From NCBI RefSeq assembly GCF_004331455.1, contig NZ_SJJR01000005.1, positions 1 through 64,000 on the forward strand: 64,000 nt of DNA, in the 5' to 3' direction. This DNA is from Micromonospora zingiberis. Its GTDB lineage: Bacteria; Actinomycetota; Actinomycetes; Mycobacteriales; Micromonosporaceae. Positions 44,332 to 52,396 of the stretch are shown here, piece by piece; the first letter of the stretch is position 1, and every line of letters begins with the position of its first letter. A model generated the notes under the pieces. It searched no databases. It saw only the letters and a list, made by a program, of their open reading frames with translations, and was not told the DNA's origin. The translations under genes were made by a program, and so were the position numbers.

Positions 44332-45371
44332 CGGCGCACCGCCGTCATCACCGCGGCACCTCCCGGCAGGGGAGTCACCCGGGTCAGGTCGAGCCCGGCA
44401 GCGGCGAACAGTTCGGTGAGTTCCGCCAGGGACCGTTCCCGGCCGCCATCGAACAGCGACATCATGTACAGGTCCATCAGTGCCGCCACCTCCGCGTCCA
44501 CTCCGGTGCCGGCCGGCTTCGCCGGCACCGTCTCGATCACCAGCAGGGTCGCCACGGAATCCATGGCCATCGCGCACCGGCGCAGCAGGGCGACACAGCG
44601 GTCGTCATCCCAGTCGTGCAGGATGTGCCGGAGCAGGTAGACCCCGGCGCCGCCGGGCACCTCCTGGAAGAAGTCGCCGACGTGCAGCCGGCACCGGTCG
44701 GCCAGTCCGGCCCGGGCTATCCGGTCGGCCGCGGCCGCGACCGCCTCGGACCGCTCCAGCAGTACGCCGCGCAATGTCGGTTCGGCCGTCAGCACTGCCG
44801 CGAGCAGGGCGCCGTCGCCACCACCGACGTCGACCACCGTGCCGACGTCGGGCTGGCCCACCGCCGCCAGGATGCCGGGCAGCTCGACCATCAGCCCAGC
44901 CTCCTGGGAGCGGTCGAAGACCAGCCTGGTCGTGGCGTCTCGACGGAGATGGTCGAAGAAGCCCTCCCCATGGGTCCGTTCGAACGCGGCCCGACCGGTC
45001 CGGACGGTGTCCCGCAGGTCGTCCCAGGCTTCGCCGACCTCGCCCGCGGCGAGCAGCGCGGTGGGGGCGGCGCTGGCTGGCACGTCCTGGCGCAGGGTGG
45101 CGCCGAGCGGGGTCAGGCCGAAGTGGTCGTCGGGTTCGGCCGCCACCACGTCGAACACGACAAGCGCGGTGAGCAGCCGACGCAGCGGACGCACCTGGGT
45201 CCCGGTCAGTCGGGCCAGCTCGTCGACCGTGCGGGGTCCGTCGGCGAGCAACTCCGGCACGCCGAGGGTCACCAGCGTCTGCACCGCTCGGCTGAGCAGC
45301 TGGCCGAAGAGCAGCCTGCGCATGGCGATCGCCGGGCCGGTGTCGATCGCCGGCAGCACCCCGGTCACCAT
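44328..45371 (-). CDS. SAM-dependent O-methyltransferase (plant/hydroxyneurosporene type)
   Basis: 347 residues. An N-terminal winged-helix dimerisation domain (about 20-100) precedes the Rossmann methyltransferase domain with SAM motif DVGGGDG (181-187) and the catalytic-His stretch LRHILHDWDDD (H252). This is the family of DnrK- and TcmO-like natural product O-methyltransferases, so it probably caps a hydroxyl or carboxyl on the product. The start overlaps the upstream P450 stop by 7 bp; a GTG 3 bp later is possible. Confidence 0.92.
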   Translation of the reverse strand: MVTGVLPAIDTGPAIAMRRLLFGQLLSRAVQTLVTLGVPELLADGPRTVDELARLTGTQVRPLRRLLTALVVFDVVAAEPDDHFGLTPLGATLRQDVPASAAPTALLAAGEVGEAWDDLRDTVRTGRAAFERTHGEGFFDHLRRDATTRLVFDRSQEAGLMVELPGILAAVGQPDVGTVVDVGGGDGALLAAVLTAEPTLRGVLLERSEAVAAAADRIARAGLADRCRLHVGDFFQEVPGGAGVYLLRHILHDWDDDRCVALLRRCAMAMDSVATLLVIETVPAKPAGTGVDAEVAALMDLYMMSLFDGGRERSLAELTELFAAAGLDLTRVTPLPGGAAVMTAVRR

Positions 45372-46555
45372 GTGACCGGGAGCTGCTTCGGGCCCTCGAC
45401 GACCATCCCGCTGCTGGCCTCGACCTGCTCGGCGGGCACCGCGAGCGCCAGTCGGGGGAAGCGCTCCAGTAGCCGGGTGAGGACCAGCTCCATCTGCAAC
45501 CGGGCCAGCGCCGCCCCGGTGCAGTAGCGGATCCCGATCCCGAACGAGAGGTGCTGGTTGGGGCGGCGGGCGACGTCGAAGTGGTGGGCCTTCGGGAAGG
45601 TCTCCTCGTCCCGATTCGCCGACCAGACCCCGACCAGCACCGACTCCCCGGCGGCGATCGGCACTCCGGCCACCTCCAGGTCCGTCGTCGCGTGCAGGGG
45701 CATGCCGAAGCCGGCGTCCGGTGGGGCGAAGCGGAGGAACTCCTCCACGGCGGAGCCGGCCAGCTGCGGGTCGGCCCGCAGCGCCGCCAGTTGCTCCGGA
45801 TTGCGGAACAGCGCCAACATGCCCTTGCCCAGCGAGTGGGCGACGGTCTGGTAGCCACTGACCAGCAACGCGTACGTCGTGGCGATCACCTCCTCCTCGC
45901 TCATCCGGACCCCGTCGACGTCGGGCGTGGTGAGCAGGGTGGACAGGTAGTCGTCGCCGGGCGCCGCCGCCCGCTCGGCCAGCAGGCCCCGTACGTAACG
46001 GTCCATGTCGGCCTGCGCGGCGACAGCCTTCTCCTGGTCCATGGCGGCGGGGCTGATCGACAGGAAGGTGTCGGCCCAACTGCGGAAGGTGTGCTGGTAC
46101 TCGTGCGGCACACCGATGAGTTCGCAGATCACCCCGATCGACACCGGCAGTTGGACGAGACCGACCAGATCCGCGGGCGGGCCGGCGGCGGCCAGCTCGG
46201 ACAGCGCCTCGTCGACCAGCCGGCTGACCGCTGGCCGCATCTGGTCGGCGCAGTCGAGCAGCGCCTTGCCGGCGACCCGGCGGAACCGGGCCTGCGCCTC
46301 CGGTGCGGCGAACACCGCCAGGTAGCCGAGGAAGCTGGCGAAGCCACCCGGCTGTGGTCCACCGAACCCGCGGGCGAACCGCGGGTCGCCGAGGACCTGG
46401 CGTACGTCCTCGTACCTGGTCAACAGCCAGGCGTTGCCGCCGGTGGGCAGCTCCACCGGCACCACCGGCCGCTCCACCCGCAGCCGGGAGAACTCGGCCG
46501 CCGGTTCCAGCATGTCGTCACGAGCGAAGGGGTAGCTCATCGGCTGTGCGGTCAT
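45365..46555 (-). CDS. Cytochrome P450 (class I bacterial type)
   Basis: 396 residues from the ATG at 46555, preceded by GAGGAG at good spacing; an upstream ATG at 46585 is not favoured. K-helix EEFLRFAPPDAG and heme motif LSFGIGIRYCTGAALAR with Cys at 345 are intact. The I-helix reads LLVSGYQTVAHSLG, where the usual Ala-Gly is Ser-Gly and the acidic residue before Thr is Gln (AGxxT with E/D is common). That could alter proton delivery. It overlaps the membrane protein gene by 38 bp. Confidence 0.92.
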   Translation of the reverse strand: MTAQPMSYPFARDDMLEPAAEFSRLRVERPVVPVELPTGGNAWLLTRYEDVRQVLGDPRFARGFGGPQPGGFASFLGYLAVFAAPEAQARFRRVAGKALLDCADQMRPAVSRLVDEALSELAAAGPPADLVGLVQLPVSIGVICELIGVPHEYQHTFRSWADTFLSISPAAMDQEKAVAAQADMDRYVRGLLAERAAAPGDDYLSTLLTTPDVDGVRMSEEEVIATTYALLVSGYQTVAHSLGKGMLALFRNPEQLAALRADPQLAGSAVEEFLRFAPPDAGFGMPLHATTDLEVAGVPIAAGESVLVGVWSANRDEETFPKAHHFDVARRPNQHLSFGIGIRYCTGAALARLQMELVLTRLLERFPRLALAVPAEQVEASSGMVVEGPKQLPVTW

Positions 46556-47261
46556 CGAAGGACTCCTCTGGTGACGTGGGGACATCCGTCGGGCGGGTGG
46601 CCCGTTCCCGGCGGCGAACGATCAGCAGGCCGACCAAGTACGCGAGGTCGAGTAGCAGGCAGACCAGGGTCAGATAGGGCACCAGGACCGCTTGACCGAG
46701 TTCCTCGGTGGCCGGGTAGAGCCAGGCCCCACCACCGGCGCAGAGCGTGCCGAGCATCTTCGTCACGGCGATGCCCACCGACTGACCCCGGCTGGACCGG
46801 CGGGCTTGCAGCATGGCGAGGAACAGCGCCGACATCATCACGTTCTGGCCCAGCCCGGCATGCACCCCGTACCGGTCGTCGAAGGCCACGTTGACCATCA
46901 CGACGGTGCCGAAGGCGAGTACGGTCACGCCCGCGAAGGTGCCGAAGAAGGCGGCCCGCGCGATGCCGGGGAACTCCTTCGGTCCGTAGCGCAGCGCCTG
47001 CCAGACGAGGAGCAGGTCGAAGATGAACCAGACGGCGTTGACCGTCACCTGGGCCACCCAGGTGGTGGGGTCCGGGTGCGGTGGCGGGATGATGAAGGCG
47101 TACAACGCCTCCCAGCTGATGTTGGCGCCGAGCGCCGCCAGCGGCATCGCGTAGGTCAGGTCCCGGTTGCCCTTACGGATCATCAGCAGGTACGCGATGG
47201 TCCAGAACACGCCGGCGGAGCACTGAATGACGAGGTTCAACACGTTGGTGCCGGGCTCCAT
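46518..47261 (-). CDS. Polytopic membrane protein, probable Pyr4-type terpene cyclase
   Basis: 247 residues, about seven transmembrane helices, no signal peptide. The stretch LAALGANISWEALYAF places a Trp-Glu pair (E51) at a helix end, and LLLDLAYLVGLL puts an Asp (D205) in the last helix. Fungal meroterpenoid cyclases of the Pyr4 family have the same size, the same WE-containing motif, and (as I recall) essential E63 and D218, a separation of 155 versus 154 here. The operon supplies a polyprenyl synthase and a UbiA prenyltransferase, matching a cyclase role. Family assignment is from motif and context, not alignment. Confidence 0.72.
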   Translation of the reverse strand: MEPGTNVLNLVIQCSAGVFWTIAYLLMIRKGNRDLTYAMPLAALGANISWEALYAFIIPPPHPDPTTWVAQVTVNAVWFIFDLLLVWQALRYGPKEFPGIARAAFFGTFAGVTVLAFGTVVMVNVAFDDRYGVHAGLGQNVMMSALFLAMLQARRSSRGQSVGIAVTKMLGTLCAGGGAWLYPATEELGQAVLVPYLTLVCLLLDLAYLVGLLIVRRRERATRPTDVPTSPEESFDDRTADELPLRS

Positions 47262-47265
47262 GCGG

Positions 47266-50200
47266 TTACCACCCCTGACGAGATCGTGAGTCGGTGCCGG
47301 AACGGTCCGGGGCCGGCGCGGCGGAGAGGGCGATCGACCGGTACAGCGGGCCGTCTTCGGCGGTGGTGCCGCGCAGCGCCCGTCGGCCCTCCCGCAACAG
47401 GGCCACGGCGTAGCTCACCAGGTGGGTCGGCCGGGGGCGGAAACGCGCCGGCTGCGGTAGTTCCAACGGGTCGACGATGGCGTCGATCAACATCGGTCCG
47501 GAGTGGGATCGGGCCGCGGCCAACGCGGCGGAGAGTTCCTCCTCCGTGCCGACCCGGGTGGCCGGTATCCCGAACGCCTCGGCGGTGCGGGCCAGGTCCC
47601 CGTTGTGCAGACCGGCCGCGTACTCGGGCCACCCCATGATCTCTTGTTCGTACTTGATGGCGCCCAACCGGCCGTTGTTGAACACCACGACGGTGACCGG
47701 CAGGCCGGTGTCCGCCAGGGTGGCCAACTCGCTCATCGTGATTGCCAGCCCGCCGTCGCCCACCGCCGCCACGACCGGGCGTCCGGGCGCCACATCGGCC
47801 AGACCGATGGCGGCCGGCACCGCGAAACCCATGGTGGCGAAGGAGCCCGACCAGACGAAGTCGTGCACCCCCCAGGTGTGCCGGTAGACCCAGAGCGTCA
47901 CCGTTCCGACGTCGACGGTGACCAGTGGCTTGTCGCCGAAGCTGGCCAGGGCGGTGGCGACGGCGGCGGGGCTGAGCCGGCTGGTCCGGCGGCCGGGCAC
48001 CCGGCGGGGACGGTGCCGGGCTCGCGAGCCGTCCAGGGTACGGCGGCAGGCGCGCAGGAAGGCGACGCGCGCACGCAGTACGGCGTCGTCGGCGGCAGGA
48101 GCCAGCGCCACCCGTTGGGACAGCGCCTCCACCGTCACCGCCGCCGATCCGTGCAGCAGCAGCCCCGGGGAGGCCATGTTCGCCAACCGGGTCAGGTCCT
48201 GGTCGACCTGGATGACCGCGAAGTCGCCGACCAGGTCGAAGGCGGCCCCCCGGGGCGAGGTGCCGAGGACCAGCAGCACGTCGCAGCGGGCCAGTGCGCG
48301 CAGCGCCGAGGCGTGCCCCGAGGTGCCCACCCCGCCGCCGTTGTGTGGGTCGTCGTCGGGCAACAGCCCCCGGGCGGCCAGCGTGGTGAGCACCGGAGCG
48401 TGCAGCAGCCGGGCCAGCTCCGCCACCTCCGGGCCGGCCTCGCGTCCACCCCCGCCGACCAGGATCACCGGGCGGCTGGCCCGAGCCAGCAACTGGGCGG
48501 CGGCGTCCAGCAGGTGCTCCGGCGGGCTCAGGTCGCCGGGCGGAGCCACCCGGACACCGGTACCCGCCGGGACCGGCCGAGCCAGGTCGTCCCGATCGAC
48601 CTCCAGATAGGTCACGGTGCGGGTCTGGGTCGCCAACTCGATGTGGCCGGCGGCCTGGTCCAGCGCGGCCACCGTCGGGACGACCAGCGCGGTTCGCGCG
48701 GCGTCACGGAACAGCTCGACTCCGGAGAGCGCCCAGTCGCGGTCGCGTACCCCGATCAGCACCAGCGGCGCCCGGTCCACCGCCGCGTCGTACGCACCAT
48801 TGAGCTGCAGGATCAGGTCGGCGGCGCTGGCAGCGACCGCGACCGTCGGTGCACCGGTGTGTTTGGCCACGGCGGACGCGGTCATCGTCGCCGACTCCGG
48901 ATGGCGCACCGGCCGTACCTGCATGCCGGCCCGTTGCAGGGCGGCGGAGAGCGCCTCGGGTACGCCTCTGCCGAACACGTGCCGGACCCCGGCGGCGGCG
49001 AGCGCGTCGGCGAGCCGACCGGCGAGCGTGCCGTCGGTGTCCACCGGCGCCCGCTCGCCGGGGCTCGGCAGCTGCGCGCCGTGCCCCGCGAGCACCAGCA
49101 GTGCCGGTCCGGACTCGGCCAGGGCGTCCGCCATCGCCGACGCGAGTTCGGCCGGACCGGCGACCGCCGTCGCGGCCAGGCCGGCGGCGGCACCCACCTC
49201 AGCCAGATCCGGCCCCGCTCCGGTGGCCAGGCACAGGATGGTGACCGGCAGACCGTACCGGCGCACGGTGAGCAGTTCGGGCAGGAAGTCGAGCAGACCG
49301 ACATCGGTGCTGACGGCGATGACCGGTCGGTCCGGGCAGGCGAACACCGCTCCGATCGCCGCCGGCACCGCACAGCCGGCAACGGCCAACCCAAAGGACG
49401 AGGTGAGGGTACGCCCGGGCCCGGTCAGTCCGGCGAATGCGCCGTCCAGGACCCGGCCGGGCTCCAGGGCCAGCACCGCGTCCTCCGGCAGGACCTGGTC
49501 GAGCACCCGCCACAGCTGCGCATCGGGGCCCACCGGGGCGGGCAGCTCGTCCGGGGCCAGCCAGCCGTCCTGGCGGGTCGGCAGTGCCTGGGCCAGATAG
49601 CGCAGTTCGGCCGGGCCGGAACCCAGATGCCGGAGCCAACCGGCCCGGTGGGCCTCGGCGGCATCCCGCCCACCGTCGCCCACCTGGACGACCGGCCGGT
49701 CTCCCACCAGCCGGTCGACCGCTGCCGACCGGGGGCCGACGAGCAGTACGGCGTCGGCCCGGCTGACGACGGCGGCAGCCTGCTCGGCCACCGATCCGAG
49801 CACCCGCACCGCCGACTCCGGTGCGCTGCCCTGCGAGAAGAAGCGGTAACCCTCGGGTAGTACGAGGATCGGTGCGCCGAGCGCGGGCGCCAGGCTCGCC
49901 ACCTCGTCGGTCAGCCCGGCCGCGTCCGGCAGGTCACCGACGACGATGGCCGTCCGGGCGTCCGCCAGCAGGGCCGACGCCGCCTCGAGTTCCCGTTTGT
50001 CCACCCGGTGACCGGGCTCGGGTGGCGCGTTCCTGCCCCGTCGAGCGCCGCGCGGCGTGGCCGCGGCGAAGGTGTCGGAGGAGATCGCCAGGTGTACCGG
50101 CCCGCTGCGGACCACCGCCTCGCTCAGCATCCGATCCAGCTGCGCGAGCTGGCTGGTGGCGGTCAGGTGCCCGCTGAGCAGCGTGGTGGGGGCGAACAGG

Positions 50201-50592
50201 GCGACGGCGTCGATCTCCTGGAAGGACACGAGTCCGAGGTGGGAGACGGGGACCTGCCCGGTGAGGGCGAGCATCGGTGCCCGGTCGGCGGCCGCCTCGG
50301 CGGCACCGAGCACCAGGTGGGTTGCGCCCGGTCCGGCGGTGCCCAGACACACGCCGGGTCGCCGGGTCAGCCGCCCGTACGTCGCGGCCATGATCCCGGC
50401 CGCCCCTTCGTGCCGGACGCCGATGAGTTGCAGACGGCCGTCCCGGCGTAGTGCGTCGACGAACGGGTTCACCGATTCCGCGGGCATGCCGAAGACGACC
50501 CGGGCGCCGGCGTCGACCAGTAGGTCGACCACCCGGTCCGCGAGCCGGTCCCGGCCGACGATCTCGGAGTAGATGTGGGTGTTGGCGCGCAC
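47266..50592 (-). CDS. Tandem-fused ThDP-dependent enzyme (acetolactate synthase-like), one composite active site predicted
   Basis: 1108 residues from the GTG at 50592 (GGAGGG about 10 bp upstream; another GTG at 50601 is too close to that site). Two full PYR-middle-PP modules lie in tandem (about 1-515 and 517-1105). PYR1 has the catalytic Glu (VRHEG, E62) and AGPGATH; PYR2 has Pro in that place (VRHPES, P565). PP1 has lost the cofactor motif (VSTDVG near 427-432 and AT instead of NN), while PP2 keeps GDG (945-947) and NN (972-973). ThDP binds between a PYR and a PP domain, so PYR1 and PP2 could form one working site. Reaction unknown; a carboligation or decarboxylation of a 2-oxoacid is likely. 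Confidence 0.85.
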   Translation of the reverse strand: MRANTHIYSEIVGRDRLADRVVDLLVDAGARVVFGMPAESVNPFVDALRRDGRLQLIGVRHEGAAGIMAATYGRLTRRPGVCLGTAGPGATHLVLGAAEAAADRAPMLALTGQVPVSHLGLVSFQEIDAVALFAPTTLLSGHLTATSQLAQLDRMLSEAVVRSGPVHLAISSDTFAAATPRGARRGRNAPPEPGHRVDKRELEAASALLADARTAIVVGDLPDAAGLTDEVASLAPALGAPILVLPEGYRFFSQGSAPESAVRVLGSVAEQAAAVVSRADAVLLVGPRSAAVDRLVGDRPVVQVGDGGRDAAEAHRAGWLRHLGSGPAELRYLAQALPTRQDGWLAPDELPAPVGPDAQLWRVLDQVLPEDAVLALEPGRVLDGAFAGLTGPGRTLTSSFGLAVAGCAVPAAIGAVFACPDRPVIAVSTDVGLLDFLPELLTVRRYGLPVTILCLATGAGPDLAEVGAAAGLAATAVAGPAELASAMADALAESGPALLVLAGHGAQLPSPGERAPVDTDGTLAGRLADALAAAGVRHVFGRGVPEALSAALQRAGMQVRPVRHPESATMTASAVAKHTGAPTVAVAASAADLILQLNGAYDAAVDRAPLVLIGVRDRDWALSGVELFRDAARTALVVPTVAALDQAAGHIELATQTRTVTYLEVDRDDLARPVPAGTGVRVAPPGDLSPPEHLLDAAAQLLARASRPVILVGGGGREAGPEVAELARLLHAPVLTTLAARGLLPDDDPHNGGGVGTSGHASALRALARCDVLLVLGTSPRGAAFDLVGDFAVIQVDQDLTRLANMASPGLLLHGSAAVTVEALSQRVALAPAADDAVLRARVAFLRACRRTLDGSRARHRPRRVPGRRTSRLSPAAVATALASFGDKPLVTVDVGTVTLWVYRHTWGVHDFVWSGSFATMGFAVPAAIGLADVAPGRPVVAAVGDGGLAITMSELATLADTGLPVTVVVFNNGRLGAIKYEQEIMGWPEYAAGLHNGDLARTAEAFGIPATRVGTEEELSAALAAARSHSGPMLIDAIVDPLELPQPARFRPRPTHLVSYAVALLREGRRALRGTTAEDGPLYRSIALSAAPAPDRSGTDSRSRQGW

Positions 50593-50597
50593 CGCTG

Positions 50598-51338
50598 TCA
50601 CTCCCTCCCGGACGTCCGGGTGTCCGGGCGTTCCGCTACGTGCAGCACGGCGATTCCACGGGTCAGCAACCGGCGCCGGTACCCGCCGAATCCGACACCG
50701 GTCAACAGGTCCCGGACGGCGTCGGCCCCCCGGTAGGTGCTGATCTCCTCGCGCAGGTGCCGGTAGCCGTCCACCCGGCGGATCCGGCCCGCCAGGCTCA
50801 TCAGGGCGAGTACGCCCTGGTAGAGCCGCCCCATCACCGGACCGGGCGGAAGCCCGAGTTCCAGGACGATCAACCGGCCGCCCGGACGGAGCACCCGGAA
50901 CAGTTCCCGACCGCACTCCTCCCGCTCCTCGACGTCGTCGATGGCGAACGCGATGGTGGCCGCGTCGAACGACTGGTCGGGGAAGGGGATCCGGTGCGCC
51001 GCCGCCCGGACCAGGTGCACCGAACCCGAGGTCGCGGCGGCGGTGCGTCGTCGGGCGACCGCCAGCATCGCGGCGTTGAGGTCCACACCCCACACGGACG
51101 CGCGCCCGCCGGTACGCCGGGCCTGCTCGACGATCGCCAACGCGACGCTGCCGGTGCCGGTCGCCACGTCGAGCACCCGGGGCCGACGCAAGGGATCCAC
51201 CTCGCGGGCCACCGCCCGCCGCCACCGTCGATCCGAGCCCATGCTGAGCAGTGAGTTGAACCGGTCGTAGTAGGGGGCGGCCCGATCGAACATCTCCTGT
51301 GGGGTACGCGGGCGTACCCGGCTCGGTGTGGGGGTCAT
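50598..51338 (-). CDS. UbiE/MenG-like C-methyltransferase
   Basis: 246 residues. SAM motif VLDVATGTGSVAL (55-67), an N-terminal FDRAAPYYDRFNSLLSMGSDRRWR block and FPDQSFDAATIAFAIDDV are the hallmarks of the quinone methyltransferase family, which methylates prenylated aromatic rings. ATGA overlap with the prenyltransferase upstream; the ThDP gene starts 6 bp after its stop. It may C-methylate the prenylated acceptor. It is probably not the housekeeping MenG, because the gene lies inside the operon. Confidence 0.87.
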   Translation of the reverse strand: MTPTPSRVRPRTPQEMFDRAAPYYDRFNSLLSMGSDRRWRRAVAREVDPLRRPRVLDVATGTGSVALAIVEQARRTGGRASVWGVDLNAAMLAVARRRTAAATSGSVHLVRAAAHRIPFPDQSFDAATIAFAIDDVEEREECGRELFRVLRPGGRLIVLELGLPPGPVMGRLYQGVLALMSLAGRIRRVDGYRHLREEISTYRGADAVRDLLTGVGFGGYRRRLLTRGIAVLHVAERPDTRTSGRE

Positions 51339-52396
51339 CGCGGGCCTCCCGGCTCCTCGGGGTCGTGTCGGGAGTCAAGTGCCAGGGCGTCGCTGAGCAG
51401 CACCACCGCCAGGCAGGCCAGGACCGTGACCAGGACGGTGACTCCCGGGTACGCCAACAGCAGCACCGTGGTCAGAAAGGCGAGGCTGAGGAGCATGTCC
51501 TGACGCAGGACCGTGTTGGCGACGCGCGGATCGGCGGCCCGGACGAGCCGGAGTCCCTGCCAGCCAGCCGGTACGACCCAGACGATGGCCAGGGCGACCT
51601 GCGTCGGCAGGGCATCGGCCAGCACCAGCAGGGGTAGGGCAAGGTAGGCCAGCACCGTTGCCCAGGCTGCCGTCGTCGCGGCCGCCCTGCGGCTCGGGAA
51701 GATCGTGGCCGAGGTCCGCAGGCCCGCCGCCCGGTCACCGGCGTAGTCGGGAACGTTCTTGACCAGCCCCTTGGCCATCGTCCACAGCAGCAGGAAGCCG
51801 AGCACCGCCAGGGTCGCGGCGTCTGGCATCCGGACGCTGCCGAGAGCACCGAAGTAGCCGATCAGGAACGGCCCGATCACCGCCCAGGCGAAGCCGACGA
51901 GTCCGAGCAGCGGATGGGCCTTGAGCCGGAGCGGCGGGAACGAGTACTGGTAGACGAGCACCAGACCGACCACGACGAACGCGACGAACTCCCACCCCTG
52001 CGGCACCGCCAACGCCAACGCGGCAAGAGCGAGTCCCGCGGTGATCCAGTAGAGCCGGCGGTGACCGAGCCGGGCCACCAGCCAGATCCGGCTGGGCAGG
52101 TTGGCGCTGTCCTCTTCGACGTCGGTGTAGGCGTTGGCGAGGTTCGCGACGAGTCCGGCGATGATCGTCAGCGCGGTGCCGAGCACCACGAACCAGCCGC
52201 CGGGCTCGGCGATCCGGGCGTAGCCCAGCAGAAAGGCCACCACACCGAGCACGCAGGTGCGGGGCCGCCCCAACGTCACCGTCAACCGGATCGCGAGTCC
52301 TACCGGCACCGGGCGGGACGGGGCCAGCGCGGCAGCGACCTGCTCGGTGCGAGGCAGCGCCCGGAACCGGGGCAGACTGAGCCGCTCGCTGGTCAT
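51335..52396 (-). CDS. UbiA-family prenyltransferase
   Basis: 353-residue membrane protein with about nine helices. Both Asp-rich motifs for Mg-diphosphate are present: NAYTDVEED (88-96) and KNVPDYAGDRAAG (Asp217, Asp221). The second motif resembles those of homogentisate, chlorophyll and menaquinone-type prenyltransferases. It is expected to transfer the polyprenyl group made by the preceding gene's enzyme onto a polar acceptor. Acceptor unknown. ATGA overlaps at both ends couple it to the polyprenyl synthase and the UbiE-like methyltransferase. Confidence 0.92.
   Translation of the reverse strand: MTSERLSLPRFRALPRTEQVAAALAPSRPVPVGLAIRLTVTLGRPRTCVLGVVAFLLGYARIAEPGGWFVVLGTALTIIAGLVANLANAYTDVEEDSANLPSRIWLVARLGHRRLYWITAGLALAALALAVPQGWEFVAFVVVGLVLVYQYSFPPLRLKAHPLLGLVGFAWAVIGPFLIGYFGALGSVRMPDAATLAVLGFLLLWTMAKGLVKNVPDYAGDRAAGLRTSATIFPSRRAAATTAAWATVLAYLALPLLVLADALPTQVALAIVWVVPAGWQGLRLVRAADPRVANTVLRQDMLLSLAFLTTVLLLAYPGVTVLVTVLACLAVVLLSDALALDSRHDPEEPGGPR

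Noticed and set aside
43708..44577. Soluble class I terpene synthase in the operon
   Set aside because: The 207-residue protein lacks the DDxxD and NSE metal motifs and is too short.
47266..51378. ThDP enzyme start at 51378 (1370 residues)
   Set aside because: The extra 262 residues overlap the UbiE-like methyltransferase gene in another frame and are Arg/Gly-rich with no similarity to any domain. The GTG at 50592 has a ribosome-binding site and starts at the PYR domain.
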